DNA from: Pseudoalteromonas viridis
GTDB taxonomy: Bacteria > Pseudomonadota > Gammaproteobacteria > Enterobacterales > Alteromonadaceae
Reading direction: 5' to 3'
Length of the DNA stretch: 64,000 nucleotides
Assembly (NCBI RefSeq): GCF_017742995.1
Contig: NZ_CP072425.1
Location: 2,356,001-2,420,000, forward strand
Under the pieces are notes generated by a model. The model did no database searches. It was not told where the DNA came from and saw only the letters and a program-made list of their open reading frames with translations. The translations under genes were made by a program, and so were the position numbers. Numbering within the stretch: the stretch's first letter is position 1; each line of letters starts with the position of its first letter. Positions 26,005-34,441 of this stretch are shown in pieces.

Positions 26005-26607
26005 ATGGTGGAATTAGCAACTACAGCAGGAAAAATTGCACTAAGAGCGTCTTTAGGGCAAGCAGTTAAGCACTTTCGCGAAAAGAGGTTTGAACGCCTA
26101 ATATCAGGCCTCGAAAATGGTGATATAAAATTAGGTGATCGAGAGCTAGAATCTGATCAATTTATCGCATGCTTTTTGAAAACAAATGAGGCAATAGAAA
26201 AATCCGCAGCGCAAGCTAAAGTGGACTTTCTTATTAAACTTTTTGTCTCAGGAATCAAAGAAAATATTATAGTTGAAAAGCCCGATTACTATAGTGAACT
26301 AGTAACAATATTTTCTGAGTTATCTTATCGCGAAATTGAAGTGCTTTATCTAATTGGAGATACACTGCCATACGATGGTGAGAGTCGTGATAATAGTAAG
26401 GTTGGTGAGCAAAATGAAACAGCCGCTAAGCTCTTGGCTCTGAAGTATAACGTCTCTGAAGAGTACGCCTTCGCTATGATTTCAAGGCTTCAAAGAACCG
26501 GTCTAGTTATTGGTTCTAATGTTCTTGGACGTTGGCCTTATGTGCGTTTAACTCAACTATACAAAGATATTCGTTCGTTTCTTCATTTTCAGGCTCTTGG
26601 AAACTAA
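26005..26607 (+). CDS. hypothetical cassette protein
   Basis: A 200-residue soluble protein of no recognised family. The first half is helical and charged. The C-terminal third has a possible winged-helix pattern (ETAAKLLALKYNVSEEYAFAMISRL, then GRWPYVRLT). GGGAG lies before ATG 26005. It fills a single-gene integron cassette: start GTTATGCAAAAT at 25985, own R'' ATTTTGCATAAC at 26607, exactly complementary. Confidence 0.6.
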   Translation: MVELATTAGKIALRASLGQAVKHFREKRFERLISGLENGDIKLGDRELESDQFIACFLKTNEAIEKSAAQAKVDFLIKLFVSGIKENIIVEKPDYYSELVTIFSELSYREIEVLYLIGDTLPYDGESRDNSKVGEQNETAAKLLALKYNVSEEYAFAMISRLQRTGLVIGSNVLGRWPYVRLTQLYKDIRSFLHFQALGN

Positions 26608-26608
26608 T

Positions 26609-26737
26609 TTTGCATAACAAACGCTTCAAGTCGATTCGAAACGCTTGGCACTTTTGATATAAATGTTGGCTTATGTGATTAAGGTGTTCTCGTTAAGTTC
26701 TGTGGTGAGTTACTCACAACTTAAGCGGGCGTTATAG
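26609..26737 (+). other. attC site of VCR type
   Basis: R'' TTTGCATAACAAACG, a long imperfect palindrome, and R' GCGGGCGTTATAG with crossover after G26731. About 129 bp long, close to the size and box sequences of Vibrio cholerae repeats. Confidence 0.85.
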
Positions 26738-26775
26738 GTCGGCAGTGTCTTATCAATACCTCATGTTCAACTTAC

Positions 26776-26822
26776 TGTACAAGTAAAGTGATGAAGACTA
26801 TACTTGTTCCATTAATTGTACA
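26776..26822 (+). promoter_or_regulatory. YefM-type operators
   Basis: Two TGTACA cores at 26776-26781 and 26817-26822; the first lies in a longer near-palindrome (TTACTGTACAAGTAA). YefM-YoeB in E. coli is autorepressed through TGTACA palindromes placed this way. Confidence 0.65.
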
Positions 26823-26835
26823 TGTTGAGGTGCTT

Positions 26836-27090
26836 ATGAGAATCGTATCTTTTACCGAAGCTAGAAATGGCCTTAAAGCGGTTTTGGACGGTGTAGTTAA
26901 TGACGCTGATACAACCGTTATTACACGCCGTGATGCTGAAGATGCTGTGGTTATGTCTTTAGATTACTACAATAGCCTTATGGAGACCGTTCACTTACTA
27001 CGTTCTCCTCAAAACGCTGAACACCTAAACCGCTCGATTGCTCAGTACCGTGCTGGCAAAACAACAGCACGTGAGTTAATTGATGAGTAG
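26836..27090 (+). CDS. yefM: antitoxin YefM
   Basis: An 84-residue Phd/YefM antitoxin: N-terminal dimer and DNA-binding fold (MRIVSFTEARNGLKAVLD), ITRRDAEDAVVMSLDYYNSL in the middle, and a disordered toxin-binding tail ending ARELIDE. ATG 26836 follows GAGGTG; codons from 26788 overlap the operators. It overlaps yoeB by 8 bases and neutralises it, while the complex represses the promoter. Confidence 0.92.
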   Translation: MRIVSFTEARNGLKAVLDGVVNDADTTVITRRDAEDAVVMSLDYYNSLMETVHLLRSPQNAEHLNRSIAQYRAGKTTARELIDE

Positions 27091-27352
27091 TATTCAACGC
27101 TTACTGTCGTGGACTGATAATGCTTGGGATGACTATCTGTATTGGCAAACTCAAGACAAAAAAACACTCAAGCGCATCAACAAACTCATCAATGATGTTA
27201 AGCGCTTGCCATTTGAGGGCATCGGTAAACCAGAGCCTTTAAAAGAGAGCTTATCTGGTTTTTGGTCTCGTCGTATTGATGACACTAACAGGCTTGTTTG
27301 CGCAGTCGATGATCAAGCGATAACGATAATCTCATGTCGTTACCACTACTAA
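27083..27352 (+). CDS. yoeB: mRNA interferase toxin YoeB
   Basis: An 89-residue ribosome-dependent RNase of the RelE fold. Conserved features are the Trp-rich start (LSWTDNAWDDYLYWQ), LPFEGIGKPEPLK, and the ending ISCRYHY, which carries catalytic His and Tyr. It is length-complete and probably active. ATG 27083 lies within the antitoxin's end. Confidence 0.93.
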   Translation: MSSIQRLLSWTDNAWDDYLYWQTQDKKTLKRINKLINDVKRLPFEGIGKPEPLKESLSGFWSRRIDDTNRLVCAVDDQAITIISCRYHY

Positions 27353-27370
27353 ATGAGGCTCAACGAACTG

Positions 27371-27459
27371 GCATCTAACAAGAAAGCTTGACGTCAAAAG
27401 CTAAATTTCAGTACTTGATAGCTCCAGTTTTGCTCCGTCTTGGCTTGAGTTTTAGATGG
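27371..27459 (+). other. degenerate attC site
   Basis: R''-like GCATCTAACAAG and R'-like GTTTTAGATGG are complementary to each other, 75 bp apart. The core has an extra T, so recombination may be impaired. Confidence 0.45.
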
Positions 27460-27500
27460 TAACTAACGTGGTTTTTAAAAACACACAATTCACAAAAGGC

Positions 27501-27544
27501 ATGCAGAGGGTGGCAGAATTACATTGGCCGTCCTCACAACTCGC
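27501..27544 (+). repeat. 44-bp direct repeat left of higBA
   Basis: TGCAGAGGGTGGCAGAATTA and following bases to AACTCGC; the same 44 bp with three changes are at 28353-28396. The pair brackets the higB-higA module. Confidence 0.8.
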
Positions 27545-27581
27545 AAGTAACGCATAGTTTGCTATCTATACGTTACTTGCG
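27542..27581 (+). promoter_or_regulatory. palindromic operator of higBA
   Basis: Perfect 11-bp arms CGCAAGTAACG and CGTTACTTGCG separated by 18 bases, 13 bases ahead of the higB start. The position fits autorepression by HigA. Confidence 0.7.
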
Positions 27582-27593
27582 TACACTCTGCTT

Positions 27594-27926
27594 ATGAAAA
27601 GTGTGTTTATTGAATCAACCATATTTGGAAAGTACCGAAATGAATACCTTAGTGATGAGGAGTTCCGGTTGTTCCAGGCTGAACTTATGTCGAACCCAAA
27701 GCAAGGTGATGTAATTCAGGGCACGGGTGGTTTACGAAAGATTCGAGTAGCAAGTAAAGGTAAGGGAAAGCGTGGTGGTTCACGTGTTATCTACTACTTC
27801 TTCGATGAAAAGCGTCGTTTCTATTTGCTGACCATTTACGGCAAAAATGAAATGTCGGATTTAACCACAGATCAAAAGAAACACTTAAAGGCTTTTATGG
27901 AGGCGTGGCGCAATGAGCAATCGTGA
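27594..27926 (+). CDS. higB: type II toxin HigB2 (RelE family)
   Basis: A 110-residue RelE-fold mRNA interferase. It closely resembles V. cholerae HigB2 from memory of that protein: MKSVFIESTIF at the start, GLRKIRVASKGKGKRGGSRV in the middle and LLTIYGKNEMSDL near the end. The toxin precedes the antitoxin, the reverse of most TA operons and normal for higBA. It overlaps higA by 14 bases. It is a classic integron-borne module. Confidence 0.9.
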   Translation: MKSVFIESTIFGKYRNEYLSDEEFRLFQAELMSNPKQGDVIQGTGGLRKIRVASKGKGKRGGSRVIYYFFDEKRRFYLLTIYGKNEMSDLTTDQKKHLKAFMEAWRNEQS

Positions 27927-28227
27927 CCTATTTACAGAACTAAGTTCAGCACTTGTTGAAGCCAAAGAACACTCAGAGGGTAAAGTAACTCTGAAAACCC
28001 ATCAAGTTAATGACATTGGTGACTTGAATATCTCGCCTGACGAAATCGTCAGTATTCGTGAGCAGTTCAATATGTCTCGTGGTGTATTTGCTCGATTGTT
28101 ACATACATCATCGCGTACATTAGAAAACTGGGAGCAGGGGCGCAGCGTACCAAATGGGCAAGCGGTCACTCTGCTAAAATTGGTACAGCGTCACCCAGAA
28201 ACGCTGTCACATATCGCAGAGCTATAA
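27913..28227 (+). CDS. higA: antitoxin HigA2 (HTH)
   Basis: A 104-residue antitoxin. The flexible N-terminal region binds the toxin; the XRE-type HTH is at about 45-85 (IREQFNMSRGVFARLLHTS then LENWEQGRSVPNGQA). It closely resembles V. cholerae HigA2. Its final codons run into the R'' box GCTATAAC of the cassette's attC. Confidence 0.9.
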   Translation: MSNRDLFTELSSALVEAKEHSEGKVTLKTHQVNDIGDLNISPDEIVSIREQFNMSRGVFARLLHTSSRTLENWEQGRSVPNGQAVTLLKLVQRHPETLSHIAEL

Positions 28228-28317
28228 CAAGAGGCCATGACGTAAAAAGTTACATGCCAGCAGTTTACGCTTCCCATATTGCGCCGTTTTTTAGCTGTGA
28301 GTTTAGGGCGGTTATTA
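28219..28317 (+). other. degenerate attC site
   Basis: R'' GAGCTATAACAAGAGGCC matches the complement of the cassette start GTTATAG at 26731. The R' end reads TTAGGGCGGTTATTA with one extra G. It closes the first cassette stretch. The 44-bp repeat at 28353-28396 follows, then the chromosomal kinase gene. Confidence 0.55.
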
Positions 28318-28352
28318 ACCTGATCTTTGAAGATATCTAAGCCATAAATGGC

Positions 28353-28396
28353 GTGCAGAGGGTGGCAGAATTACATTGGCTGTCTTCACAACTCGC
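28353..28396 (+). repeat. 44-bp direct repeat right of higBA
   Basis: Second copy of the 44-bp sequence at 27501-27544. Confidence 0.8.
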
Positions 28397-28459
28397 TAAA
28401 TTGCCTGTTCTCGAAATTAAACTCACCACTACACTCTCTAACCAAATAACACCTACCCG

Positions 28460-29782
28460 CTACGAATACCCCAGCGCCAGCACGGCGCAGCATCCAGTTT
28501 GCGTCTGGCGATTGTGCAAAGACAAACGTCCCTGGTGGGCCTCAATGATCTGCTGGCACAATACCAGGCCAATACCCGAGCCTTGTTGTTTTGTGCTGTA
28601 AAAAGGTACAAATAAGTTGTCGGTGTTTTTTATGCCAATGCCGTTGTCGCAAATGGTAATGCGCACTTGCTGATTGCTAAGCTGCCAGTCAATTTCTATC
28701 TGGCAGTTTACGTTGGCTTGCTCTGCGGCATCGCAGGCGTTCTTAAACAGGTTGATAAACAGCTGCTCAAATTGCACAGGGTCGACATTGAGAGACAAGT
28801 CATGTGCGTTGAGCAGAGTGAATTCACACTGTGGAAAGAGCTTCTGGCAATTCGCGATAAGCGCGTGTAGTGAGCAGGTTTTGCGCTCTGGCTCTGGCAG
28901 TCTGGCCAGTTGATTATAGCTTTCGATGAATTTACTGAGCTCGCCGGCGCGATGCTGAATAAAGAGTAAGTTCTCGGTGAGTGGCGCCTGGATATCCGGC
29001 TCGCAGCGTTTGCTGACGATTTTCACTAAGGTTTGCGAAATCGAGGTAATCGGAGAGAGCGAGTTGTTTATCTCATGGCTCATTACTCTGATCAGCCTTT
29101 GCCAGGCGTGACGCTCTTCGCTGCGCAGTAATGAATGCACATCGGTAATAAACAGCAGTTTGTAAGTTTTGCCCTCACTTAGGTATTGCTCTGCATGCAC
29201 ATTATAGCGCTTGGTTTGCAATGCCACGGGCAGCTCAATCACCTGGCTTTGCCCGGACGCCAGTTGGCTGACTGCGGCTAGTGCCTTGGGCAAGGCCTGT
29301 TTTGTGTGGGTGTCATCCAGTGCGAACAGGGTCTGTGCGGCAGGGTTAGACAACGCAATGGTTTGCTGGTCGTCAATGGCTAAAATCGCCACATCGATAT
29401 GCTCAAGTACGGTTTGCACCAGCTGCTGAGATTCTGCTGATTGCCAGCGCTGTGCACTCAAACGCTCGGCAAGCCGGTTGATGGCACTAAACAGCGGCGT
29501 TAATTCATTTTCATGAGGGCCTGTGTGTGCTCTGAGTGTGTAGTCGCCCTGTGCGAGGGCCTCCACCAAATTGGTTTGGGTTCGCAGCTGGTACACTACT
29601 TTTTGTTTAATATATAAGGTACTCCAGGTCAGCACTATCACGCCCAGCAATGCACACAGCGCCACCAGCCACACCGATATATCAGTGAGCAGCATGGTGA
29701 CAATGAGCAAAAAGAGCAAAGGCACAGCACTGGCAAGGTACAAATAGCACAGCTGAGATTCGTATGACGCTGACTTAGGCAT
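28460..29782 (-). CDS. sensor histidine kinase (NtrY-like)
   Basis: A 440-residue membrane kinase. Two transmembrane helices (about 12-32 and 36-58) enclose almost no periplasmic loop, so it probably senses within the membrane. A HAMP-like linker, a PAS domain (about 122-215) and the phospho-acceptor His236 (RVMSHEINNSLSPI) follow, then the ATPase domain (NLFKNACDAAEQA, DNGIGI, GSGIGL). It ends the five-gene efflux operon and pairs with the sigma-54 regulator encoded five bases upstream. Confidence 0.9.
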   Translation of the reverse strand: MPKSASYESQLCYLYLASAVPLLFLLIVTMLLTDISVWLVALCALLGVIVLTWSTLYIKQKVVYQLRTQTNLVEALAQGDYTLRAHTGPHENELTPLFSAINRLAERLSAQRWQSAESQQLVQTVLEHIDVAILAIDDQQTIALSNPAAQTLFALDDTHTKQALPKALAAVSQLASGQSQVIELPVALQTKRYNVHAEQYLSEGKTYKLLFITDVHSLLRSEERHAWQRLIRVMSHEINNSLSPITSISQTLVKIVSKRCEPDIQAPLTENLLFIQHRAGELSKFIESYNQLARLPEPERKTCSLHALIANCQKLFPQCEFTLLNAHDLSLNVDPVQFEQLFINLFKNACDAAEQANVNCQIEIDWQLSNQQVRITICDNGIGIKNTDNLFVPFYSTKQQGSGIGLVLCQQIIEAHQGRLSLHNRQTQTGCCAVLALGYS

Positions 29783-29787
29783 AAGTG

Positions 29788-31170
29788 TTATTTACCTGTT
29801 TTATTTAAACGCCGGTAAAAGGTACTGCGGCTCAGCCCTAGGGAGTGCGCAGCGGCAACGGCATCCCCCTGAAAGTGCGACATACGGCGTTCCAGGGCTT
29901 TTTGCTCCAGCTCAGCCAGGGTCATCAGTGGTTCCTGCTCTGTGCCTTCACTGCTCGAGGCACTGTGGCGCGGCTGCTCCGAGGGTAAGTTGAGGTGCGT
30001 GACATCAATTTGCTCGGTGGGTGCCAGAATGTGTGCCCGCTCCATCAGATGAGCCAGCTCTCTGACATTACCAGGCCAGTGGTATGCTTGCAGGGCACTT
30101 TGTGCTTGCGGGGTTAAAACACGCCCCTGCGCCGCGTACTTGTCAATTGAGCGCCGTAAAAAGTGCTGCGCCAGCGGCAGGATATCGGCCTGGCGTTCTC
30201 GAAGTGGTGGAATATGTACCTGCACGGTATTAATGCGATATAACAGATCTTTTCGAAAACTACCTTGGTGCACGGCGTCATCCAGGTTGGCATTGGTGGC
30301 GGTAATTAAACGAATATTGACTGACTGTGTTTTACTGGCACCAACTTTTTCAAACTGTCTTTCCTCAAGTACGCGCAGTAACTTGGCTTGCTGGGAGTAG
30401 GGGGTATTGGCAATTTCATCTAAAAACAGCGAGCCTTCATCGGCCAGCTCAAAGCGGCCAATGCGGTGCGACTTGGCATCGGTAAAAGCACCTTTAACAT
30501 GGCCAAACATCTCGCTTTCGAATAAGTTTTCGCTGACTGCACCCATATTTACGCTGATTAACTGCTCGTCTTTTCGGGGCGATAAATCATGTAAGTATCG
30601 CGCAAACAGGCTTTTTCCTGTGCCATTTTCTCCCGTCAGCAACACACTCACATCGCTTTTGGCCACCTGAGATAAAGTCGCCAGAACGTGTTTGATGGGT
30701 TCGGAATGGGCAATCAGCCCCGACACCACGCCAAGTTCGTTTTGCAAAAGCTGGTTGTGAACGGCTAACTTTTGGGTGCGTTTATGTGCTTTTGCAAGCT
30801 GTAGCTGGGTGCGAACTATCGTCAGTAACCGCTCGTTTTCCCACGGTTTTTGCACAAAGTCGTTGGCGCCCAGTTGCATTGCTTTGACCGCAATTTCAAT
30901 ACTTCCCCAACCGGTAATGGCAATAATTGGCAAATGTTCATCGTCTGCTCTAATTTGCTCTATCAATGCCAGCCCTTCCTGGGCGGAGGTGGTGTCCTCG
31001 GTAAAGTTTAGATCCGTGATCAGTAAGCTAACGGTATGCTGTTTAAGCAGTTGCATAGCCTGGCCCGGCGAGCTGGCCTGCACACTGGCGTAACCTTCTT
31101 CCAGCAATAACAGGCTCAGTGCACGCCTGACACCTTCATCGTCATCAATAATTAAAATTGGGTCGTTCAT
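29788..31170 (-). CDS. sigma-54-dependent response regulator
   Basis: A 460-residue NtrC-type activator. The receiver (1-120) has phospho-Asp53 (LLITDLNF). The AAA+ domain (about 150-380) has Walker A GENGTGKS. A Fis-type HTH sits at the C terminus (AAAHSLGLSRSTFYRRL). The loop that contacts RpoN reads GAFTDA instead of GAFTGA, a minority natural variant. It should activate the RpoN promoter at 35733-35749 and so its own operon. Confidence 0.92.
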   Translation of the reverse strand: MNDPILIIDDDEGVRRALSLLLLEEGYASVQASSPGQAMQLLKQHTVSLLITDLNFTEDTTSAQEGLALIEQIRADDEHLPIIAITGWGSIEIAVKAMQLGANDFVQKPWENERLLTIVRTQLQLAKAHKRTQKLAVHNQLLQNELGVVSGLIAHSEPIKHVLATLSQVAKSDVSVLLTGENGTGKSLFARYLHDLSPRKDEQLISVNMGAVSENLFESEMFGHVKGAFTDAKSHRIGRFELADEGSLFLDEIANTPYSQQAKLLRVLEERQFEKVGASKTQSVNIRLITATNANLDDAVHQGSFRKDLLYRINTVQVHIPPLRERQADILPLAQHFLRRSIDKYAAQGRVLTPQAQSALQAYHWPGNVRELAHLMERAHILAPTEQIDVTHLNLPSEQPRHSASSSEGTEQEPLMTLAELEQKALERRMSHFQGDAVAAAHSLGLSRSTFYRRLNKTGK

Positions 31171-31257
31171 AAATGTGTGTTATCAACCGCTTAAGTAAAT
31201 TCAGTGTACAACAAAAGCGCAGCGAATAAATAACAGGCTGCGCTTAGTTGTGATCAA

Positions 31258-33693
31258 TTAGTTGTTATGGAGCGCGTACGCAGGTTCATTGCTGAGTGCG
31301 CGTTGCGTAGGCAGATAGGTTGCCAGCAAGACCACCAGGCTAAGCACGCCGGTGAGCACCACCGCAGTAACGGCCACATCGAAGAACTCAACCCCAATAG
31401 GCACTGACATGGCATATCCCAGTGTTAAGCCGATCGCCAGCCCGGGCACGGCACCGAGTAGCAGCTGCGTGGTACCTGAGAGCAAAAACTCAAGGGTGAT
31501 GCGCCCTTCGCTGGCGCCCAGCGCGCGTTTTACGCCAATCTCCTGAGTGCGCTGCGAAATGGTGTTGGCCATTACCCCGTAAATGCCGCTGGCAGCCAGT
31601 AACAGCGAAGCTAAACCGAACAGCACAAATACGCCCCCGACAAATCTCAGTGGTGCAACACGTTGCGTGAGGCGCTCATCCAAGGTGGCAATATTGAACA
31701 CCGGCAGCTGCGAGTCAATCTGATTAACCACCCGGGTTAGTGCGGCTTTTGCGCTGGTTACTTCGCTTTGCAGTTGCACACTAATGTAAACCGCCGCGCG
31801 CGGTGATTGTGCAAAAGGCAGGTAGACAGACGGGGTTCTCGTTGCTTTATCTCTGTTAGGCATGGTCTGCACTATGTGCTTAACAACGCCAACAATCTTA
31901 AACCACGGCCCTTTGCTGCCATCTTCATTAATAAATTGCACGCGTTGCCCAATCGGTTGCTCGGTGTTCATGTACTGCTGTACAAAACTGTCTGTGACAA
32001 TCACAGTGCGCTTATCCTCTGTATTGTCGGAGTCATTAAAAAAGCGCCCTTCGAGTAATTTTGCCTCTAAGTGTTGCAATGCACCCGGCACAACGGCTAC
32101 CTGGTTGGCTCTGGGGTAGCTGGCCAAACCTTGCTGACCATATTCCTGGCCGGCGACGGCAACAGCGGGGCGTTTGTCCCCAAAGCCCGGCAAGGCTGAT
32201 GTGATCATGTTGCTGCTAAAGCCACTTTGGGCGTCTAACTGAGCTTTAAGTGTTTGTACAAACTGGTGTCTTTGCTCATCGGTTTGATATTGCTCCTCTG
32301 GCAGGGTAATTTGCCCGACCAGTTTATCTTCGGTATTTACACCGTAATCTGCATAAGTGGCCTTGTAACTGCCCGAGATCATCACCGCGGCAACAATCAA
32401 AATGGTAATAGACAAAAATACCTCGCCAATTACCAGCGCTTTGTTGAGCTTACCGGCACTTTTGCCCAGCGCACCGCGTGTACCATCGCGCAGAACAGCA
32501 TTAAAGTCGCCATTAATATTGCGCCATGCGGGCAAAAAGCCGGTGACAAAAATGGTGCCCACCAGGAAGGCAAAAAACACTTTCAGGGTGTAGGCGTCTA
32601 TGCCAAAGTCCCACCAAAACGGTGGCCTGTCGGTAAAAAACTGATTGGTGACGGTTTGCGTTATCTCTAACCCCCAGCCAACGAGCAATAGCCCAATTAG
32701 CCCACCCAAACCGCAGATCAGCAGACTTTCCCATAACAGCTGGCTCAGCAAACGCCCGGTCGGTGCGCCCAGTGCAACGCGAATGGCTGTTTCCTGAGAG
32801 CGCTCAACGGCGCGTGATAACAACAGATTGCCCACATTGACGGACGCCAGCACTAGGATAAGGATTGCCGCTGTGTGCATTACATAAACCACCGACATAC
32901 CGCCATCAGCAGTAGACTGGTGCATGGTGAGAGCATACGCGCTCAGGCCCGAATTGGTTTTTGGATAACGTTGCTCCAGGCGCTGCATAATAAACGTAAG
33001 CTCCCGATCGAGTTGTTCAATCGTGATGCCTGGTTTTCTCAGCGCTAACCCGGTTACCTGTGCGTTTTGCTCCCGCGAAACTTGCTGGGGATTGTCGCGC
33101 AGCGGTCGCCAAAGCTGAGCACGGCGCGGGTAGTAATAACCTTCTGGCATCACGCCAATGATGCGATAGGGCTGGCCGTTAATATCGACGCTGCGTGACA
33201 GGATCTCCTGATCGGCACCAAAATGGTTTTGCCAGATATCGTAACCCAGCACCACCACATTCTGTGCGCCTACTTTGTCTTCTTCAGCTGTGAATGTTCT
33301 GCCTAACAGCGGGGCGGTGCGGGTGAGCTCAAACAAATTGGCACGCGCATCGGCGCTTTCATATCTGCGTGCGCCGTCACGCCCGGCAATATTAACCACT
33401 GCGCGACGATAGGCGCTAAACTCACTGGCCCCGCTTAACTGCGTTTCGACCTCGGCAAAATCATGAATATTAAAGTCGCCAAAATTACGCTGGCCATTGG
33501 TTGAGGTGGTGATCTCAATTAAATGCTCGCCATCTTCAAAGGGTAAAGGCTTAAATAGCATGGTGTTCATAAATGAAAACAGGTAAACACTCAAGCCAAG
33601 ACCTGTTGCCATCACAAACACAGTGAGTGCGCTAAAGCTGGGCTTTTTTGCCAGCAGGCGCAGGGCATACTTGATATCGCTGCGAATACTCAT
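31258..33693 (-). CDS. MacB/FtsX-type ABC transporter permease
   Basis: An 811-residue permease made of two FtsX/MacB-type halves. Each half has one N-terminal helix, a MacB_PCD periplasmic domain (GVMPEGYYYP near 150) and three C-terminal helices; RALGASEGRI near 715-724 is the usual cytoplasmic coupling segment. It works with the ATPase encoded just upstream (10 bases apart) in MacB-like mechanotransmission, moving a periplasmic or membrane substrate outwards. The start is ATG 33693, after GGGGAAG; the longer frame to 33786 overlaps the ATPase gene. Confidence 0.9.
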   Translation of the reverse strand: MSIRSDIKYALRLLAKKPSFSALTVFVMATGLGLSVYLFSFMNTMLFKPLPFEDGEHLIEITTSTNGQRNFGDFNIHDFAEVETQLSGASEFSAYRRAVVNIAGRDGARRYESADARANLFELTRTAPLLGRTFTAEEDKVGAQNVVVLGYDIWQNHFGADQEILSRSVDINGQPYRIIGVMPEGYYYPRRAQLWRPLRDNPQQVSREQNAQVTGLALRKPGITIEQLDRELTFIMQRLEQRYPKTNSGLSAYALTMHQSTADGGMSVVYVMHTAAILILVLASVNVGNLLLSRAVERSQETAIRVALGAPTGRLLSQLLWESLLICGLGGLIGLLLVGWGLEITQTVTNQFFTDRPPFWWDFGIDAYTLKVFFAFLVGTIFVTGFLPAWRNINGDFNAVLRDGTRGALGKSAGKLNKALVIGEVFLSITILIVAAVMISGSYKATYADYGVNTEDKLVGQITLPEEQYQTDEQRHQFVQTLKAQLDAQSGFSSNMITSALPGFGDKRPAVAVAGQEYGQQGLASYPRANQVAVVPGALQHLEAKLLEGRFFNDSDNTEDKRTVIVTDSFVQQYMNTEQPIGQRVQFINEDGSKGPWFKIVGVVKHIVQTMPNRDKATRTPSVYLPFAQSPRAAVYISVQLQSEVTSAKAALTRVVNQIDSQLPVFNIATLDERLTQRVAPLRFVGGVFVLFGLASLLLAASGIYGVMANTISQRTQEIGVKRALGASEGRITLEFLLSGTTQLLLGAVPGLAIGLTLGYAMSVPIGVEFFDVAVTAVVLTGVLSLVVLLATYLPTQRALSNEPAYALHNN

Positions 33694-33703
33694 CGTCTTC
33701 CCC

Positions 33704-34432
33704 TTAACTGTGCGCAACATCGGCAAACTCAGGCTGTGCAGTGTGCGTCTTGTGATCGGCAATAATGCGGCCATCGAGTACTTCAATCTTGCGCTGTGCT
33801 CGCTCGGCGGAGCGCGGGTCGTGCGTTACCATACAAATGGTGGCCCCTTCGTGATGAAGGGTATCAAGCAGCGCCAGCACATCATGGGCGTTTTTAGAGT
33901 CCAGGTTGCCGGTCGGCTCATCCGCCAGAATTAAACTGGGCGATCCGGCAATGGCGCGGGCGATGGCAACACGTTGCTGCTGACCACCGGATAACTGCGA
34001 CGGGTAATGATTGGTTCTATGGCTCATATTAACCTTGGCCAAAGCGTCTGCGGCCATTTGTTTAACCTGCGACTTGCTCAAGTCTTTACGGTAGGTCAGG
34101 GGAAGCTCGACGTTTTCCATCACATCTAAGTCACTGATCAAATTAAAAGACTGAAAGATAAATCCGATTTGGTTATTGCGGATCCGGGCGCGCTCCGTTT
34201 TGCTGATATTGCTCACTTCGTGCCCGGCAAGCTGGTAACTCCCCGAGGTTGGCGTATCCAGCAGACCTAATAGCGACAACAGGGTCGACTTGCCAGAGCC
34301 CGATGGCCCGGAAATGGCAATATATTCTTGCTGGTGCACTTGCAGCGATACGTCGTTCAGTGCATGGGTTTCTAAATCGTCAGAGAAAAAGACTTTACTG
34401 AGATTTTTTAATGCTAATACAGGCTGAGTCAT
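33704..34432 (-). CDS. ABC transporter ATP-binding protein (MacB/LolD type)
   Basis: A 242-residue ATPase with Walker [10 protein letters not shown] (about 40-48), Q-loop in [11 protein letters not shown], signature [15 protein letters not shown] (about 142-156) and Walker [13 protein letters not shown]. It is the partner of the next gene's permease. The adaptor gene lies 10 bases upstream. Confidence 0.93.
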   Translation of the reverse strand: MTQPVLALKNLSKVFFSDDLETHALNDVSLQVHQQEYIAISGPSGSGKSTLLSLLGLLDTPTSGSYQLAGHEVSNISKTERARIRNNQIGFIFQSFNLISDLDVMENVELPLTYRKDLSKSQVKQMAADALAKVNMSHRTNHYPSQLSGGQQQRVAIARAIAGSPSLILADEPTGNLDSKNAHDVLALLDTLHHEGATICMVTHDPRSAERAQRKIEVLDGRIIADHKTHTAQPEFADVAHS

Positions 34433-34441
34433 GGCGGTTTC

